Shown here: positions 1 through 5,773 of the stretch, piece by piece | Layout of the letters: every line of letters begins with the position of its first letter | How positions within the stretch are numbered: the stretch's first letter is position 1 | NCBI GenBank assembly: GCA_031284475.1 | Contig: JAISZV010000066.1 | Span: 1 to 7,390 of the forward strand | Length of the DNA stretch: 7,390 nt | Direction: 5' to 3' | DNA from: Proteiniphilum sp. | GTDB lineage: Bacteria; Bacteroidota; Bacteroidia; Bacteroidales; Dysgonomonadaceae | The notes under the pieces: model-generated | The model's database searches: none | What the model was told of the DNA's origin: nothing | Seen by the model: the letters and a program-made list of their open reading frames with translations, nothing else | Position numbers and translations under genes: made by a program

Positions 1-71
1 AAGGTAACCATTCAACGGTGATTTTCTATGAAAGATGAAGAGATAATGTTATTTTTGTCAGAAGTATTCCG

Positions 72-230
72 ATGCAATGGCTTCATAAAACAGGTGTTGC
101 AGGTGAATGCGTGTTTGAAAGCCTTTATACGCTGGAAGGTAATGTGATCGCAATGGAGTCCGGAGACCATTTCAAAAACGGGGTAAATCTGCAAAACCTC
201 AGTAGCAGGGAAAATGTAAAAAAGCAATGA
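72..230 (+). CDS. Uncertain short ORF (52 aa) overlapping the next gene's start
   Basis: An ATG at 72 opens a frame of 52 codons that closes with TGA at 228-230, so its stop overlaps the ATG at 227 of the following gene in an ATGA arrangement. That overlap is the only argument for it. The product (begins MQWLHKTGV, ends NVKKQ) has no signal peptide, no membrane segment and no motif I recognise. The frame is open upstream only to a TGA at 36-38. A TATTTTTG at 50-57 fits the Bacteroidetes -7 consensus TAnnTTTG and would place a transcript start just ahead of this ORF, but I see no convincing -33 element near 27-31. A second small frame, 28-147 (39 aa), overlaps it, so neither is compelling. It could be a leader peptide, a decayed gene tail, or chance. 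Confidence 0.2.
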   Translation: MQWLHKTGVAGECVFESLYTLEGNVIAMESGDHFKNGVNLQNLSSRENVKKQ

Positions 231-961
231 TCATGGCAATTTTACACAAAATCAAAGCGTGGTTGTATCTCAACCTGCTTACGCCGGATCCTGAAGATTA
301 TGTGATCCGGCCTGTTTCCGAGCGCACGCTTAGCGTTACGGAAATCTGTGAGACGGCTGTTTCGCGCGGTGGCGCCGACGTTTCGGCCCCGGCGATGGAA
401 CATGCTGTGAACCTCTTTCATAAGGAAATGGGGTATCAGTTGTGCGACGGTTTTTCCGTCAATACGGGATGGTACACGGCGGGGCCTCAGGTGCGGGGAG
501 TAGCCAACACTCCCCAGGAACAGTACGACAAAGGCAAACACACTCTGCTGTTTGAATTTCATCAGGGTTCCCTGCTGCGCAAAGAACTCCAAAACGTGGA
601 CGTTGAAATCATCGGCGTTGCCGACACGGAGGCTGCCATTGCACAGGTAACCGACGTGAAAACAGGCAGCGTAAACGACCTGCTCACGCCGAACCGTAAC
701 CTGAAAATAGCAGGCTACAAAATCAAAATCGCAGGGGAGAGTGCGGCTAACGGAATTTATTTCGTGAACCGGGTCACTGCCGAACGCACAAAAGTGGACA
801 GTTCGGATATTGTTACCAACAACCCTTCGGAGCTGATTGTGATGATCCCCGAACTGACGGCGGGAACGTACCGGGTGGAAGTTACAACCCAGTATGCTGT
901 AAGTCTCCTGCTGAAAGAACCAAGAACTGCGACGTTCGACAAAACGCTTACGGTACAGTAA
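227..961 (+). CDS. HU-like DNA-binding domain protein with C-terminal DUF4469
   Basis: A 244-residue protein without signal peptide or membrane segment, so probably cytoplasmic. Residues about 5-140 match, from memory, the HU-like (HU/IHF-fold) domain of a Bacteroidales family: KIKAWLYLNLLTP at the start, SRGGADVSAPAMEHAVNLF in the helical part, GYQLCDGFSVNTGW in the beta part and FEFHQGSLLRKEL after it. Residues about 142-240 match DUF4469, with TDVKTGSVNDLLTPNRNLKI, IVTNNPSELIV and the closing LLKEPRTATFDKTLTV. Length and domain order are those of complete family members. HU-fold proteins bind or bend DNA; the specific role of this family is, to my knowledge, unsettled. The start may be ATG 227 or ATG 233 (MAILHK), which is closer to the usual family start; no clear Shine-Dalgarno decides it. 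GC content looks higher than in the downstream lipoprotein genes, suggesting a different history. A hairpin follows the stop by 5 bp. Confidence 0.88.
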   Translation: MIMAILHKIKAWLYLNLLTPDPEDYVIRPVSERTLSVTEICETAVSRGGADVSAPAMEHAVNLFHKEMGYQLCDGFSVNTGWYTAGPQVRGVANTPQEQYDKGKHTLLFEFHQGSLLRKELQNVDVEIIGVADTEAAIAQVTDVKTGSVNDLLTPNRNLKIAGYKIKIAGESAANGIYFVNRVTAERTKVDSSDIVTNNPSELIVMIPELTAGTYRVEVTTQYAVSLLLKEPRTATFDKTLTVQ

Positions 962-965
962 CCTT

Positions 966-1080
966 TTTTAGACCTCCGTCTAAATGGTCTTTAGACGGGA
1001 GACTAAAGAGGCTTTAGATGGGAGACTAAAGGGTCTTTAGACGAAGGACTAAAGAGGCTTTAGACAGCGGTCTATTCCAA
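966..1080. repeat. Tandem array of five 23-bp palindromic units
   Basis: Units begin at 966, 989, 1012, 1035 and 1058, an exact 23-bp period. The central three each hold CTTTAG, eight bases, then CTAAAG (989-1008, 1012-1031, 1035-1054), a 6-bp stem with an inner C-G pair beyond an A/A mismatch. The first unit is a perfect 7-bp inverted repeat, TTTAGAC/GTCTAAA around CTCC (967-984). The last unit is diverged but keeps TAGAC/GTCTA around AGCG (1061-1074). The arms stay complementary while loops vary, as expected if hairpin formation or a dyad-binding protein matters. It starts 5 bp after the HU-like gene's stop. Confidence 0.9.
967..984 (+). terminator. Possible terminator hairpin after the HU-like gene
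   Basis: TTTAGAC (967-973), loop CTCC, GTCTAAA (978-984) is a perfect 7-bp stem beginning 6 bases after the stop codon. It could end transcription of the HU-like gene. The stem is AT-rich and is followed by TGGTC rather than a T run (a T run precedes it), so as a classic intrinsic terminator on the + strand it is weak. Together with the further hairpins of the array it may act as a 3' stabiliser instead. Confidence 0.35.
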
Positions 1081-1100
1081 AAGCCGTAAATGGAATGTTA

Positions 1101-1246
1101 GAACCCTGATTGACAGGATTAGAGGGGATTTTGAAATTAGATACATCGAATTAAGATTTGACTTCGCCGATTTAAATCTTCGTAGTTTTTAATAGAAAAG
1201 GAATCTCCTTTAATCCTCTAATCAGGAAAATGTCTGAACCGTGATT
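1101..1246. repeat. Composite imperfect inverted-repeat element (MITE/REP-like)
   Basis: The left arm at 1105-1130 (CCTGATTGACAGGATTAGAG...) is largely complementary to the right arm at 1201-1226 (...TTTAATCCTCTAATCAGG), about 26 bp with a few mismatches and a one-base gap. Inside lies a second perfect 7-bp pair, AAGATTT (1153-1159) and AAATCTT (1174-1180). A direct repeat GAACCcTGATT (1101-1111) and GAACCgTGATT (1236-1246) brackets the element with one base difference. Nested dyads of this kind resemble non-autonomous miniature elements; from memory, similar GAACC-TGATT...AATCCTCTAATC repeats recur between genes in Bacteroidetes, but I cannot verify copies. No transposase is nearby. A 67-codon minus-strand frame across 1172-1375 arises from this repeat and is not believed. 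Confidence 0.65.
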
Positions 1247-1348
1247 TTTATGGTTATTCATATCGGAATCTTTATCAAAAAAAGACTTGAAAAAATGCCT
1301 TAAAGTCCTTTGATGAGGTAATGATGAAAACCTGCAAAATTCATAAGA

Positions 1349-1368
1349 CCCGGAAGGGCTAATCCGGG
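1349..1368. repeat. CCCGGA/TCCGGG hairpin
   Basis: CCCGGA (1349-1354) and TCCGGG (1363-1368) form a perfect GC-rich 6-bp stem around AGGGCTAA. It lies about 70 bp ahead of the DUF5722-like gene. No T run follows (AAATCATAAAA comes next), so it is not a standard terminator. It may be a further part of the repeat material at 1101-1246 or an mRNA leader structure. Confidence 0.5.
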
Positions 1369-1387
1369 AAATCATAAAACGAAGAAA

Positions 1388-1406
1388 TCTTATTACGTGA
1401 ATAAGA
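1388..1406. promoter_or_regulatory. 19-bp palindrome ahead of the DUF5722-like gene (operator candidate)
   Basis: TCTTATT (1388-1394), centre ACGTG, AATAAGA (1400-1406) is a perfect 7-bp dyad ending 31 bp before the ATG at 1438. The position and spacing fit a dimeric regulator's binding site or a short leader hairpin. No Bacteroidetes TAnnTTTG promoter box was found next to it, so the role is inferred from symmetry and position only. Confidence 0.35.
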
Positions 1407-1437
1407 AGAAATTATAGCTTATCTAAACGACATTAAA

Positions 1438-3576
1438 ATGCAACACCTCAGAATCTTTTTTATAAAGTTTATAATCGTATCGGTTTTCCTCTTTTCATGC
1501 GGTAAAGAACCGGAAATTACGCCTCCGGTTATAGTCAAAGCAGGCGTCGAATACCTGAAGTTCAACCTCAGTTCGGCAAATCAACTGACCATATCGCAAA
1601 CCGAAAAAAACAGTTATTCTATCTCAACCACGGGAGGCGATCCCTATATCATGACCGACGGTATTTTAAAATCACTCCACCGGGACTCGGTTGTGCTTAC
1701 ATTTGAGTACAAAAGCACGGAGAGTATCGACTGGATACAGTTTTTCTTCGGTCCCACCATTAGCGAGAGCCGGTCCGTTTTCGGCCCCTCTGTATCCAAA
1801 ACCTCTGCATGGAAAAGCTACTCCGTGAATCTGGTCAGAGAGCTAAATAAATTCTCGTGGGGAAAACAGGGTGATTTCATGAGATTTGATTTCGGCACAA
1901 AAAGCGGAATCAATATCGAAATAAGAAATATGTATTTCAGGGTGATGAATCAATCGGAAAAAGAGATTTTTGAAGAGGAAGAGGCGCGAACCAAACAAGA
2001 TGAGGCAATCCAAAAAGCGTTGGCGTCTTATCTACAAGAGCGTTTTTCTTCCTCTATCACCGAAGTGAAGGTAGGCCCGACCGAAGTCACCGTTGCGGGG
2101 GAATGTAGCGGCGAAGGAAAATTCAGCCTGTGCGAAGTTTTCCCGAATGACACAATGGTTACCACTACGCTCTTCAAGAATAAAATCCCGCTTGATAACA
2201 ATTCGTTCCGGATCACCTTACCGCGTGTAATCACTAAAAACAGTTTGGGATATGACCGTTTACTTTCCAAATGGGTGATTGTCAAAGAGAGTGGGAATGG
2301 CGAATTGATCGATTCGCACGCCAGATACGCGGATATAATTGAACCCAAACAATCTATGCCTCCGGGTATTTTGATGAGTAAGAAAGGATTGGGAGGATTC
2401 GCCATGAACAGTTACGTGGCCGATCTCGATCATCTCGGTATTACAAGCATTACCGTCAATATTCCCATCACCGCGATGATTTACTCCTACCAGGCGGCCA
2501 ATACAATCCCCCATACCTACGGCAACAAAACATATTATTTCTCTGTAAATTATCTTAGCCATATCGACAATGCATTGAAACTGGCAGTTTCAAAAAAGAT
2601 TGTTGTAGGTGCAATCATCCTGGTACAGAAAGCATCGGAATGTGCTGATCCGGAAATAGGGAAAATATTGCAGCATCCCGATTTCACTCCGGAAGGTATT
2701 TTCACTATGCCTAATCTGACAACGGATGAGGGAGTCAACTGCTACGCAGCCGCCCTCGATTTTCTCGCATCCCGCTATAATCGAACCGATAATGCATACG
2801 GAAGAATACACAAGTGGATCATGCACAATGAAGTGGATGCAGGGCTCACCTGGACAAATATGGGGAGAAAGCCAATGCTGAATTACCTTGATACTTACCT
2901 GAGATCAATGAGGATTTGTCATAATATCAGTCGACAGTATGATGAGCACAGCGAGGTAATGGGATCATTCATGCATTCATGGGTCGAACCGAGTGAACTC
3001 TTTTCATCCAAGGAATTTTTGACGGCCTTGCAACAATTCAGCTCCCTTGAGGGTGATTTTCAATGGGGAATCGCCTATCATCCCTATCCTCAGGATCTGA
3101 ACGAACCAAAGACGTGGAACGATGAAAAAGCTGTTTTTAATCCCAATAGCCCTTTGGTAACATTCAAGAATCTGGAGGTGATAGATCATTGGATCAAGCA
3201 ACCGGAAAACAGTTATAAAGGCTCGGTCAAAAGAACGTTATGGCTCTCAGAGAACGGCACCAATTCCAGAACCTATGGAGATCAAGACTTAAAGGAACAG
3301 GCGGCAGGCTTTGCCTATGCATGGAAAAAACTGATAAACCTGGATGGTATTGACGCCATCCAATGGCATAACTGGATGGATAACAGGTCAGAATTTGGCC
3401 TGCGAATCGGGTTAAGGCGCTTCCCCGACGACGAAACCGATCCGGGAGGAGCCAAGCCGGTATGGTATGCATACCAGGCTGCGGGAACCGACAGGGAAGA
3501 TGTGGTATTTGAACCCTACAAATCAATTATAGGTATCACTAACTGGAGTGAGATCATGCATTATATCTCACCATAA
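1438..3576 (+). CDS. Lipoprotein with DUF5722-like TIM-barrel glycosidase domain
   Basis: A 712-residue secreted lipoprotein: hydrophobic leader 4-19, lipobox FSC with the lipid cysteine at C21, then GKEPE, which resembles the Bacteroidetes surface-export signal (Lys followed by acid residues). Residues about 35-167 look like a beta-sandwich, perhaps carbohydrate-binding, domain; 172-203 is a charged helix (EIFEEEEARTKQDEAIQ); 204-300 is another beta-rich part; about 307-706 looks like a (beta/alpha)8 barrel. In the barrel, HNE with E465 and WLSENG with E605 sit where clan GH-A retaining enzymes place acid/base and nucleophile, and YHPY (547-550) and WHNW (643-646) add aromatic and polar subsite residues. 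From memory the whole resembles DUF5722 proteins of Bacteroidetes glycan loci. Hydrolysis of a glycan is inferred; the substrate is unknown. The ATG at 1438 puts the leader in a normal place and has only an A/T-rich leader before it, usual for this phylum. Confidence 0.8.
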   Translation: MQHLRIFFIKFIIVSVFLFSCGKEPEITPPVIVKAGVEYLKFNLSSANQLTISQTEKNSYSISTTGGDPYIMTDGILKSLHRDSVVLTFEYKSTESIDWIQFFFGPTISESRSVFGPSVSKTSAWKSYSVNLVRELNKFSWGKQGDFMRFDFGTKSGINIEIRNMYFRVMNQSEKEIFEEEEARTKQDEAIQKALASYLQERFSSSITEVKVGPTEVTVAGECSGEGKFSLCEVFPNDTMVTTTLFKNKIPLDNNSFRITLPRVITKNSLGYDRLLSKWVIVKESGNGELIDSHARYADIIEPKQSMPPGILMSKKGLGGFAMNSYVADLDHLGITSITVNIPITAMIYSYQAANTIPHTYGNKTYYFSVNYLSHIDNALKLAVSKKIVVGAIILVQKASECADPEIGKILQHPDFTPEGIFTMPNLTTDEGVNCYAAALDFLASRYNRTDNAYGRIHKWIMHNEVDAGLTWTNMGRKPMLNYLDTYLRSMRICHNISRQYDEHSEVMGSFMHSWVEPSELFSSKEFLTALQQFSSLEGDFQWGIAYHPYPQDLNEPKTWNDEKAVFNPNSPLVTFKNLEVIDHWIKQPENSYKGSVKRTLWLSENGTNSRTYGDQDLKEQAAGFAYAWKKLINLDGIDAIQWHNWMDNRSEFGLRIGLRRFPDDETDPGGAKPVWYAYQAAGTDREDVVFEPYKSIIGITNWSEIMHYISP

Positions 3577-3660
3577 TCAAAATAGATCAAACTATGTGTG
3601 TGCAACAGGCAATTAAGGGACGCGAAATTTATAATATGTAACAGTATTAAGAAAATGTTT

Positions 3661-3734
3661 ACCGCAAAGACGCAAAAGGGCGCAAAGTTTTAACTGTATA
3701 TGAAAGCTTTGCGATACTTTGCGCCCTTTGCGGT
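3661..3734. repeat. Inverted repeat built from CGCAAAG words
   Basis: The left arm 3661-3687 is three 9-mers, ACCGCAAAG, ACGCAAAAG, GGCGCAAAG. The right arm 3707-3734 reads CTTTGCGAT, A, CTTTGCGCC, CTTTGCGGT, the reverse complement of the same words. The outer pair ACCGCAAAG/CTTTGCGGT and the GGCGCAAAG/CTTTGCGCC pair are perfect, with a 19-base central spacer. So each arm is itself a small direct repeat and alternative pairings are possible. From memory, very similar elements occur between genes in many Bacteroidetes and some other phyla. It lies between the two lipoprotein genes and could act as a hairpin that attenuates read-through or protects an mRNA end. Confidence 0.8.
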
Positions 3735-3805
3735 TAAAAACATTCATTACAGGTTATTTATTCCGCATCCCTAAAGAAGAAAAATCAATACAACTAAGAA
3801 ATCAA

Positions 3806-5299
3806 ATGAACATTCTCAAAAATAAAATCAGCATTGAAACGCAACCGTTCAATATCTTTTTCTCTTTTACGGTTCTGTTGGGGCTATTTCTCCTTTTCAC
3901 ATCCTGTGAAAAGGAAGTTCCCGAAGAGAAGGTCTTTGTAAATATTGAAATTACAAAATTACCTGATAAAACTACTTTCCAACTGGGAGAAACCCCTGAA
4001 TTTACGGGAATAGAAGTGTCTGATGTATATACCGACGGAACAAAAAAAGCAAATACAAATTTTAATATCAGTTGGTCGGCAGATATTTTCAAAAGAGGCA
4101 CAACCCTGGCTACCGTTACAGCAAGAGAACGCAGTATTACCTTTGAAATCTCATTCGACGGCGATCTGATCGATACCGGTTTACCGGTTGTCTATATAGA
4201 TACCGAAAACCAGGCGCCTGTTGACTCAAAAGACAACTATGTGAACGCAACCATGGTAATCAAGGAGGACGGAAAGAAAGTTGTCGAAAATAGTTTACGG
4301 ATAAGAGGGCGTGGTAATGCAACCTGGACCTATCCCAAGAAACCATACAAGCTCAAACTGGACAATAAAGCCGGTATCCTGGGAATGGAAGAAGAAAAAG
4401 ATTGGGTGTTACTGGCCAACTATTGCGACAAAACATTGTTGCGCACAGGCATTGCCCTGGAGTTAAGCAGACTGATGAATTTTCCCTACACGGTGGATGA
4501 TCGTTTTGTGGAAGTGGTGCTTAACGGAGAATATATCGGCAATTACCAACTCGTGGAGGCCGTTGAACAGGGTAGTGACCGCGTAGAAATCCCTAAAAGT
4601 GGTTATCTCTTTGAAAAAGACGGTTATTATTTACAGGAGCCCAACTATTTCGTCTCTTCCACAGGCTATGGTTATTCTTTTAAAAATCCCGATCCCGAAG
4701 AAGATTTGACCCCCCAACAGCGGGAATATATCAAAAACTATATGGATGAATTTGAAGCCGTACTCGGTTCCCCTACATTCAATGATCCGGAGAATGGTTA
4801 TGCTCGCTTCATAGATATTCCAAGTTTCGTCCGATGGTTTATTTTCCAAAATATTTTGGCCAATATGGATACAAACGTCTTTCTGGTCAAGAGCGATATG
4901 GGAGGTTCTAAAGTTGAAATGGGCCCTGTATGGGATTTTGAATGGTCTGTTGGCATTGGATGGTATGAAGGCGCCAGACCAAGACCGGCAAATTATTATG
5001 TATGGAATTCAAATGCTTTCTATTATGACCGGCTTCTGCAAGACCCTCTGTTTAAGACCCAGATACGGGAAATGTGGGAAACCATTTCCATCACAGATGA
5101 TATTCTTCATTATATAGACGAAACAGCCGTACTTCTCGATAAATCGCAGAAACTGAATTTCAAAAGGTGGGATATTATGAATATCCGCGTAAGCGTGGGA
5201 GGCATTCCAATGGGATCTTACGAAAAAGAGGTGGAATGTGACCGCCGTTTTTTCATTGATCACATGAACTGGCTAAATAGTGAAATATCTAATTATTAA
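3806..5299 (+). CDS. CotH-kinase-family lipoprotein with N-terminal Ig-like domain
   Basis: A 497-residue secreted lipoprotein. I start at ATG 3806, not at the in-frame TTG 3719, because that TTG lies inside the CGCAAAG palindrome and would bury the leader. Hydrophobic segment about 15-31, lipobox FTSC with C34, then EKEVPEE, again Lys-Glu close to the lipid cysteine as in surface-exported lipoproteins. Residues about 47-117 resemble a bacterial Ig-like (Big_3-type) domain: ITKLPDKTTFQLGE, then VSDVYTDGTKK. The CotH domain spans about 125-480: RGRGNATW (167-174), KKPYKLKL (178-185), KDWVLLANY (198-206), and GPVWDFEWS (373-381). CotH of Bacillus spores is an atypical protein kinase; Bacteroidetes lipoprotein homologues are uncharacterised as far as I know. 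The acidic motif reads D377-F-E379 where I expect D-F-D, a conservative change. The substrate could be a secreted protein or a glycan; neither is shown. Its neighbours are glycosidase-like genes. Confidence 0.87.
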   Translation: MNILKNKISIETQPFNIFFSFTVLLGLFLLFTSCEKEVPEEKVFVNIEITKLPDKTTFQLGETPEFTGIEVSDVYTDGTKKANTNFNISWSADIFKRGTTLATVTARERSITFEISFDGDLIDTGLPVVYIDTENQAPVDSKDNYVNATMVIKEDGKKVVENSLRIRGRGNATWTYPKKPYKLKLDNKAGILGMEEEKDWVLLANYCDKTLLRTGIALELSRLMNFPYTVDDRFVEVVLNGEYIGNYQLVEAVEQGSDRVEIPKSGYLFEKDGYYLQEPNYFVSSTGYGYSFKNPDPEEDLTPQQREYIKNYMDEFEAVLGSPTFNDPENGYARFIDIPSFVRWFIFQNILANMDTNVFLVKSDMGGSKVEMGPVWDFEWSVGIGWYEGARPRPANYYVWNSNAFYYDRLLQDPLFKTQIREMWETISITDDILHYIDETAVLLDKSQKLNFKRWDIMNIRVSVGGIPMGSYEKEVECDRRFFIDHMNWLNSEISNY

Positions 5300-5304
5300 A
5301 TGTA

Positions 5305-5423
5305 ATGATATGGGATATGGGATTTGGGATATGGGATTTGGGATATGGGATTTGGGATATGGGATATGGGATATGGGATATGGGATTTGGGATATGGGAT
5401 ATGGGATGTCGGATTGGGGATCT
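5305..5423. repeat. Heptamer tandem array (GGGATWT, about 14 clean copies)
   Basis: From 5312 to 5402 there are thirteen consecutive 7-base units GGGATAT or GGGATTT, then GGGATGT (5403-5409) and two decayed units to 5423; a decayed unit ATGATAT precedes at 5305. The A/T choice at position 6 runs A,T,A,T,A,T,A,A,A,A,T,A,A, so the first half has a 14-base super-period, consistent with expansion by slippage of a 14-mer. It begins 6 bp after the CotH gene's stop and has no coding role in the gene. Confidence 0.93.
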
Positions 5424-5457
5424 TGAATCTTGTATCTTGTATCTTGTATCTTGTATC
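5423..5457. repeat. Second heptamer tandem array (TTGTATC, 5 copies)
   Basis: TTGAATC (5423-5429) is followed by four exact TTGTATC units to 5457. The array abuts the GGGATWT array directly, with a one-base phase shift, and shares its 7-base period although the unit sequence differs. Such short arrays are typical slippage-prone sites. Confidence 0.9.
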
Positions 5458-5477
5458 TTAAATGTTATTGCCTAATA

Positions 5478-5525
5478 AGCCCGAAAGGGCTGAATTTTCA
5501 TAACCGCAATGACAACGGCTTGCGG
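5478..5525. repeat. Two adjacent hairpins downstream of the heptamer arrays
   Basis: The first is AGCCC-GAAA-GGGCT (5478-5491), a 5-bp stem with a stable GNRA-type tetraloop. The second is CCGCAA (5504-5509) with TTGCGG (5520-5525) around ten bases. From memory, a GCCCGAA-GGGC hairpin followed by TGAAT..ATAACC and a second stem is a recurring Bacteroidales intergenic repeat; copies cannot be checked here. No proper T run follows the first stem (GAATTTTC), so it is at best a weak terminator for the CotH gene. Confidence 0.5.
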
Positions 5526-5589
5526 AAGTAGCGCCGAAACCCGTTCCCATTAATATTTATTATCCACCTGCGAGACATACGCAAAAAAC

Positions 5590-5608
5590 ATAGTGTTTAT
5601 ATCACTAT
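5590..5608. promoter_or_regulatory. ATAGTG/CACTAT dyad (operator candidate)
   Basis: ATAGTG (5590-5595) and CACTAT (5603-5608) are exact reverse complements separated by TTTATAT. It lies 165 bp before the GH106 start in AT-rich DNA, where a transcription factor site would be plausible. A 6-bp dyad in such DNA can also occur by chance. Confidence 0.25.
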
Positions 5609-5773
5609 TCAAAGGTATAGAAAATTAAAATCTATTACTTTTAGGCTTTTTGTACGAAATAATAAAATCTTCCGGATGAGATTATATATCAATACCGGCA
5701 TAAGGCGTAAAGCAGGCTGATATGTATATGATTACCGGATTGAGGAGGAAAACAACCAAATAATAATATAATA

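Larger units (their letters stand above)
5461..5773. other. Leader region of the GH106 gene, with hairpins and no gene
   Basis: This 313-base stretch has no convincing ORF. It holds an AGCCC/GGGCT hairpin with GAAA loop (5478-5491), a CCGCAA/TTGCGG hairpin (5504-5525) and an ATAGTG/CACTAT dyad (5590-5608). The rest is AT-rich and presumably contains the promoter, but I found no clean TAnnTTTG box. A GAGGAGG at 5742-5748 looks like a Shine-Dalgarno but is 25 bases from the ATG at 5774, too far to serve it. The only frame it could suggest nearby is an 11-codon one (5728-5763). Confidence 0.6.

Noticed and set aside
12..227. 71-codon minus-strand ORF
   Set aside because: No recognisable domain; it lies opposite the short + frame and carries no start signal or neighbour support.
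242..592. 116-codon minus-strand ORF inside the HU-like gene
   Set aside because: The + strand frame is a clear family match; the antisense frame is a shadow of it.
966..1080. CRISPR-like repeat array
   Set aside because: Units are contiguous 23-mers with no spacers, no cas gene is near, and the units are full palindromes.
1172..1375. 67-codon minus-strand ORF
   Set aside because: It is read out of the inverted-repeat element and the CCCGGA hairpin; composition is repeat-like with no domain.
2028..2405. 125-codon minus-strand ORF (and other antisense frames to 3526)
   Set aside because: They lie wholly inside the DUF5722-like gene, whose catalytic motifs are on the + strand.
3719..3805. 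Upstream TTG start extending the CotH protein by 29 residues
   Set aside because: It lies in the CGCAAAG palindrome and would place the hydrophobic leader too far from the N-terminus; ATG 3806 gives a normal lipoprotein leader.
4914..5117. 67-codon + strand ORF in another frame
   Set aside because: Nested in the CotH domain across the GPVWDFEWS motif; out-of-frame shadow.
5312..5457. Heptamer arrays as a phase-variable coding tract
   Set aside because: They lie after the CotH stop codon and 317 bp before the next start, so slippage cannot shift either frame.
5742..5748. GAGGAGG as ribosome binding site of the GH106 gene
   Set aside because: It is 25 bases from the ATG, too far, and no in-frame start lies at proper distance.
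5728..5763. 11-codon ORF upstream of the GH106 gene
   Set aside because: Very short, out of frame with the gene, no regulatory codon run; chance is the better explanation.
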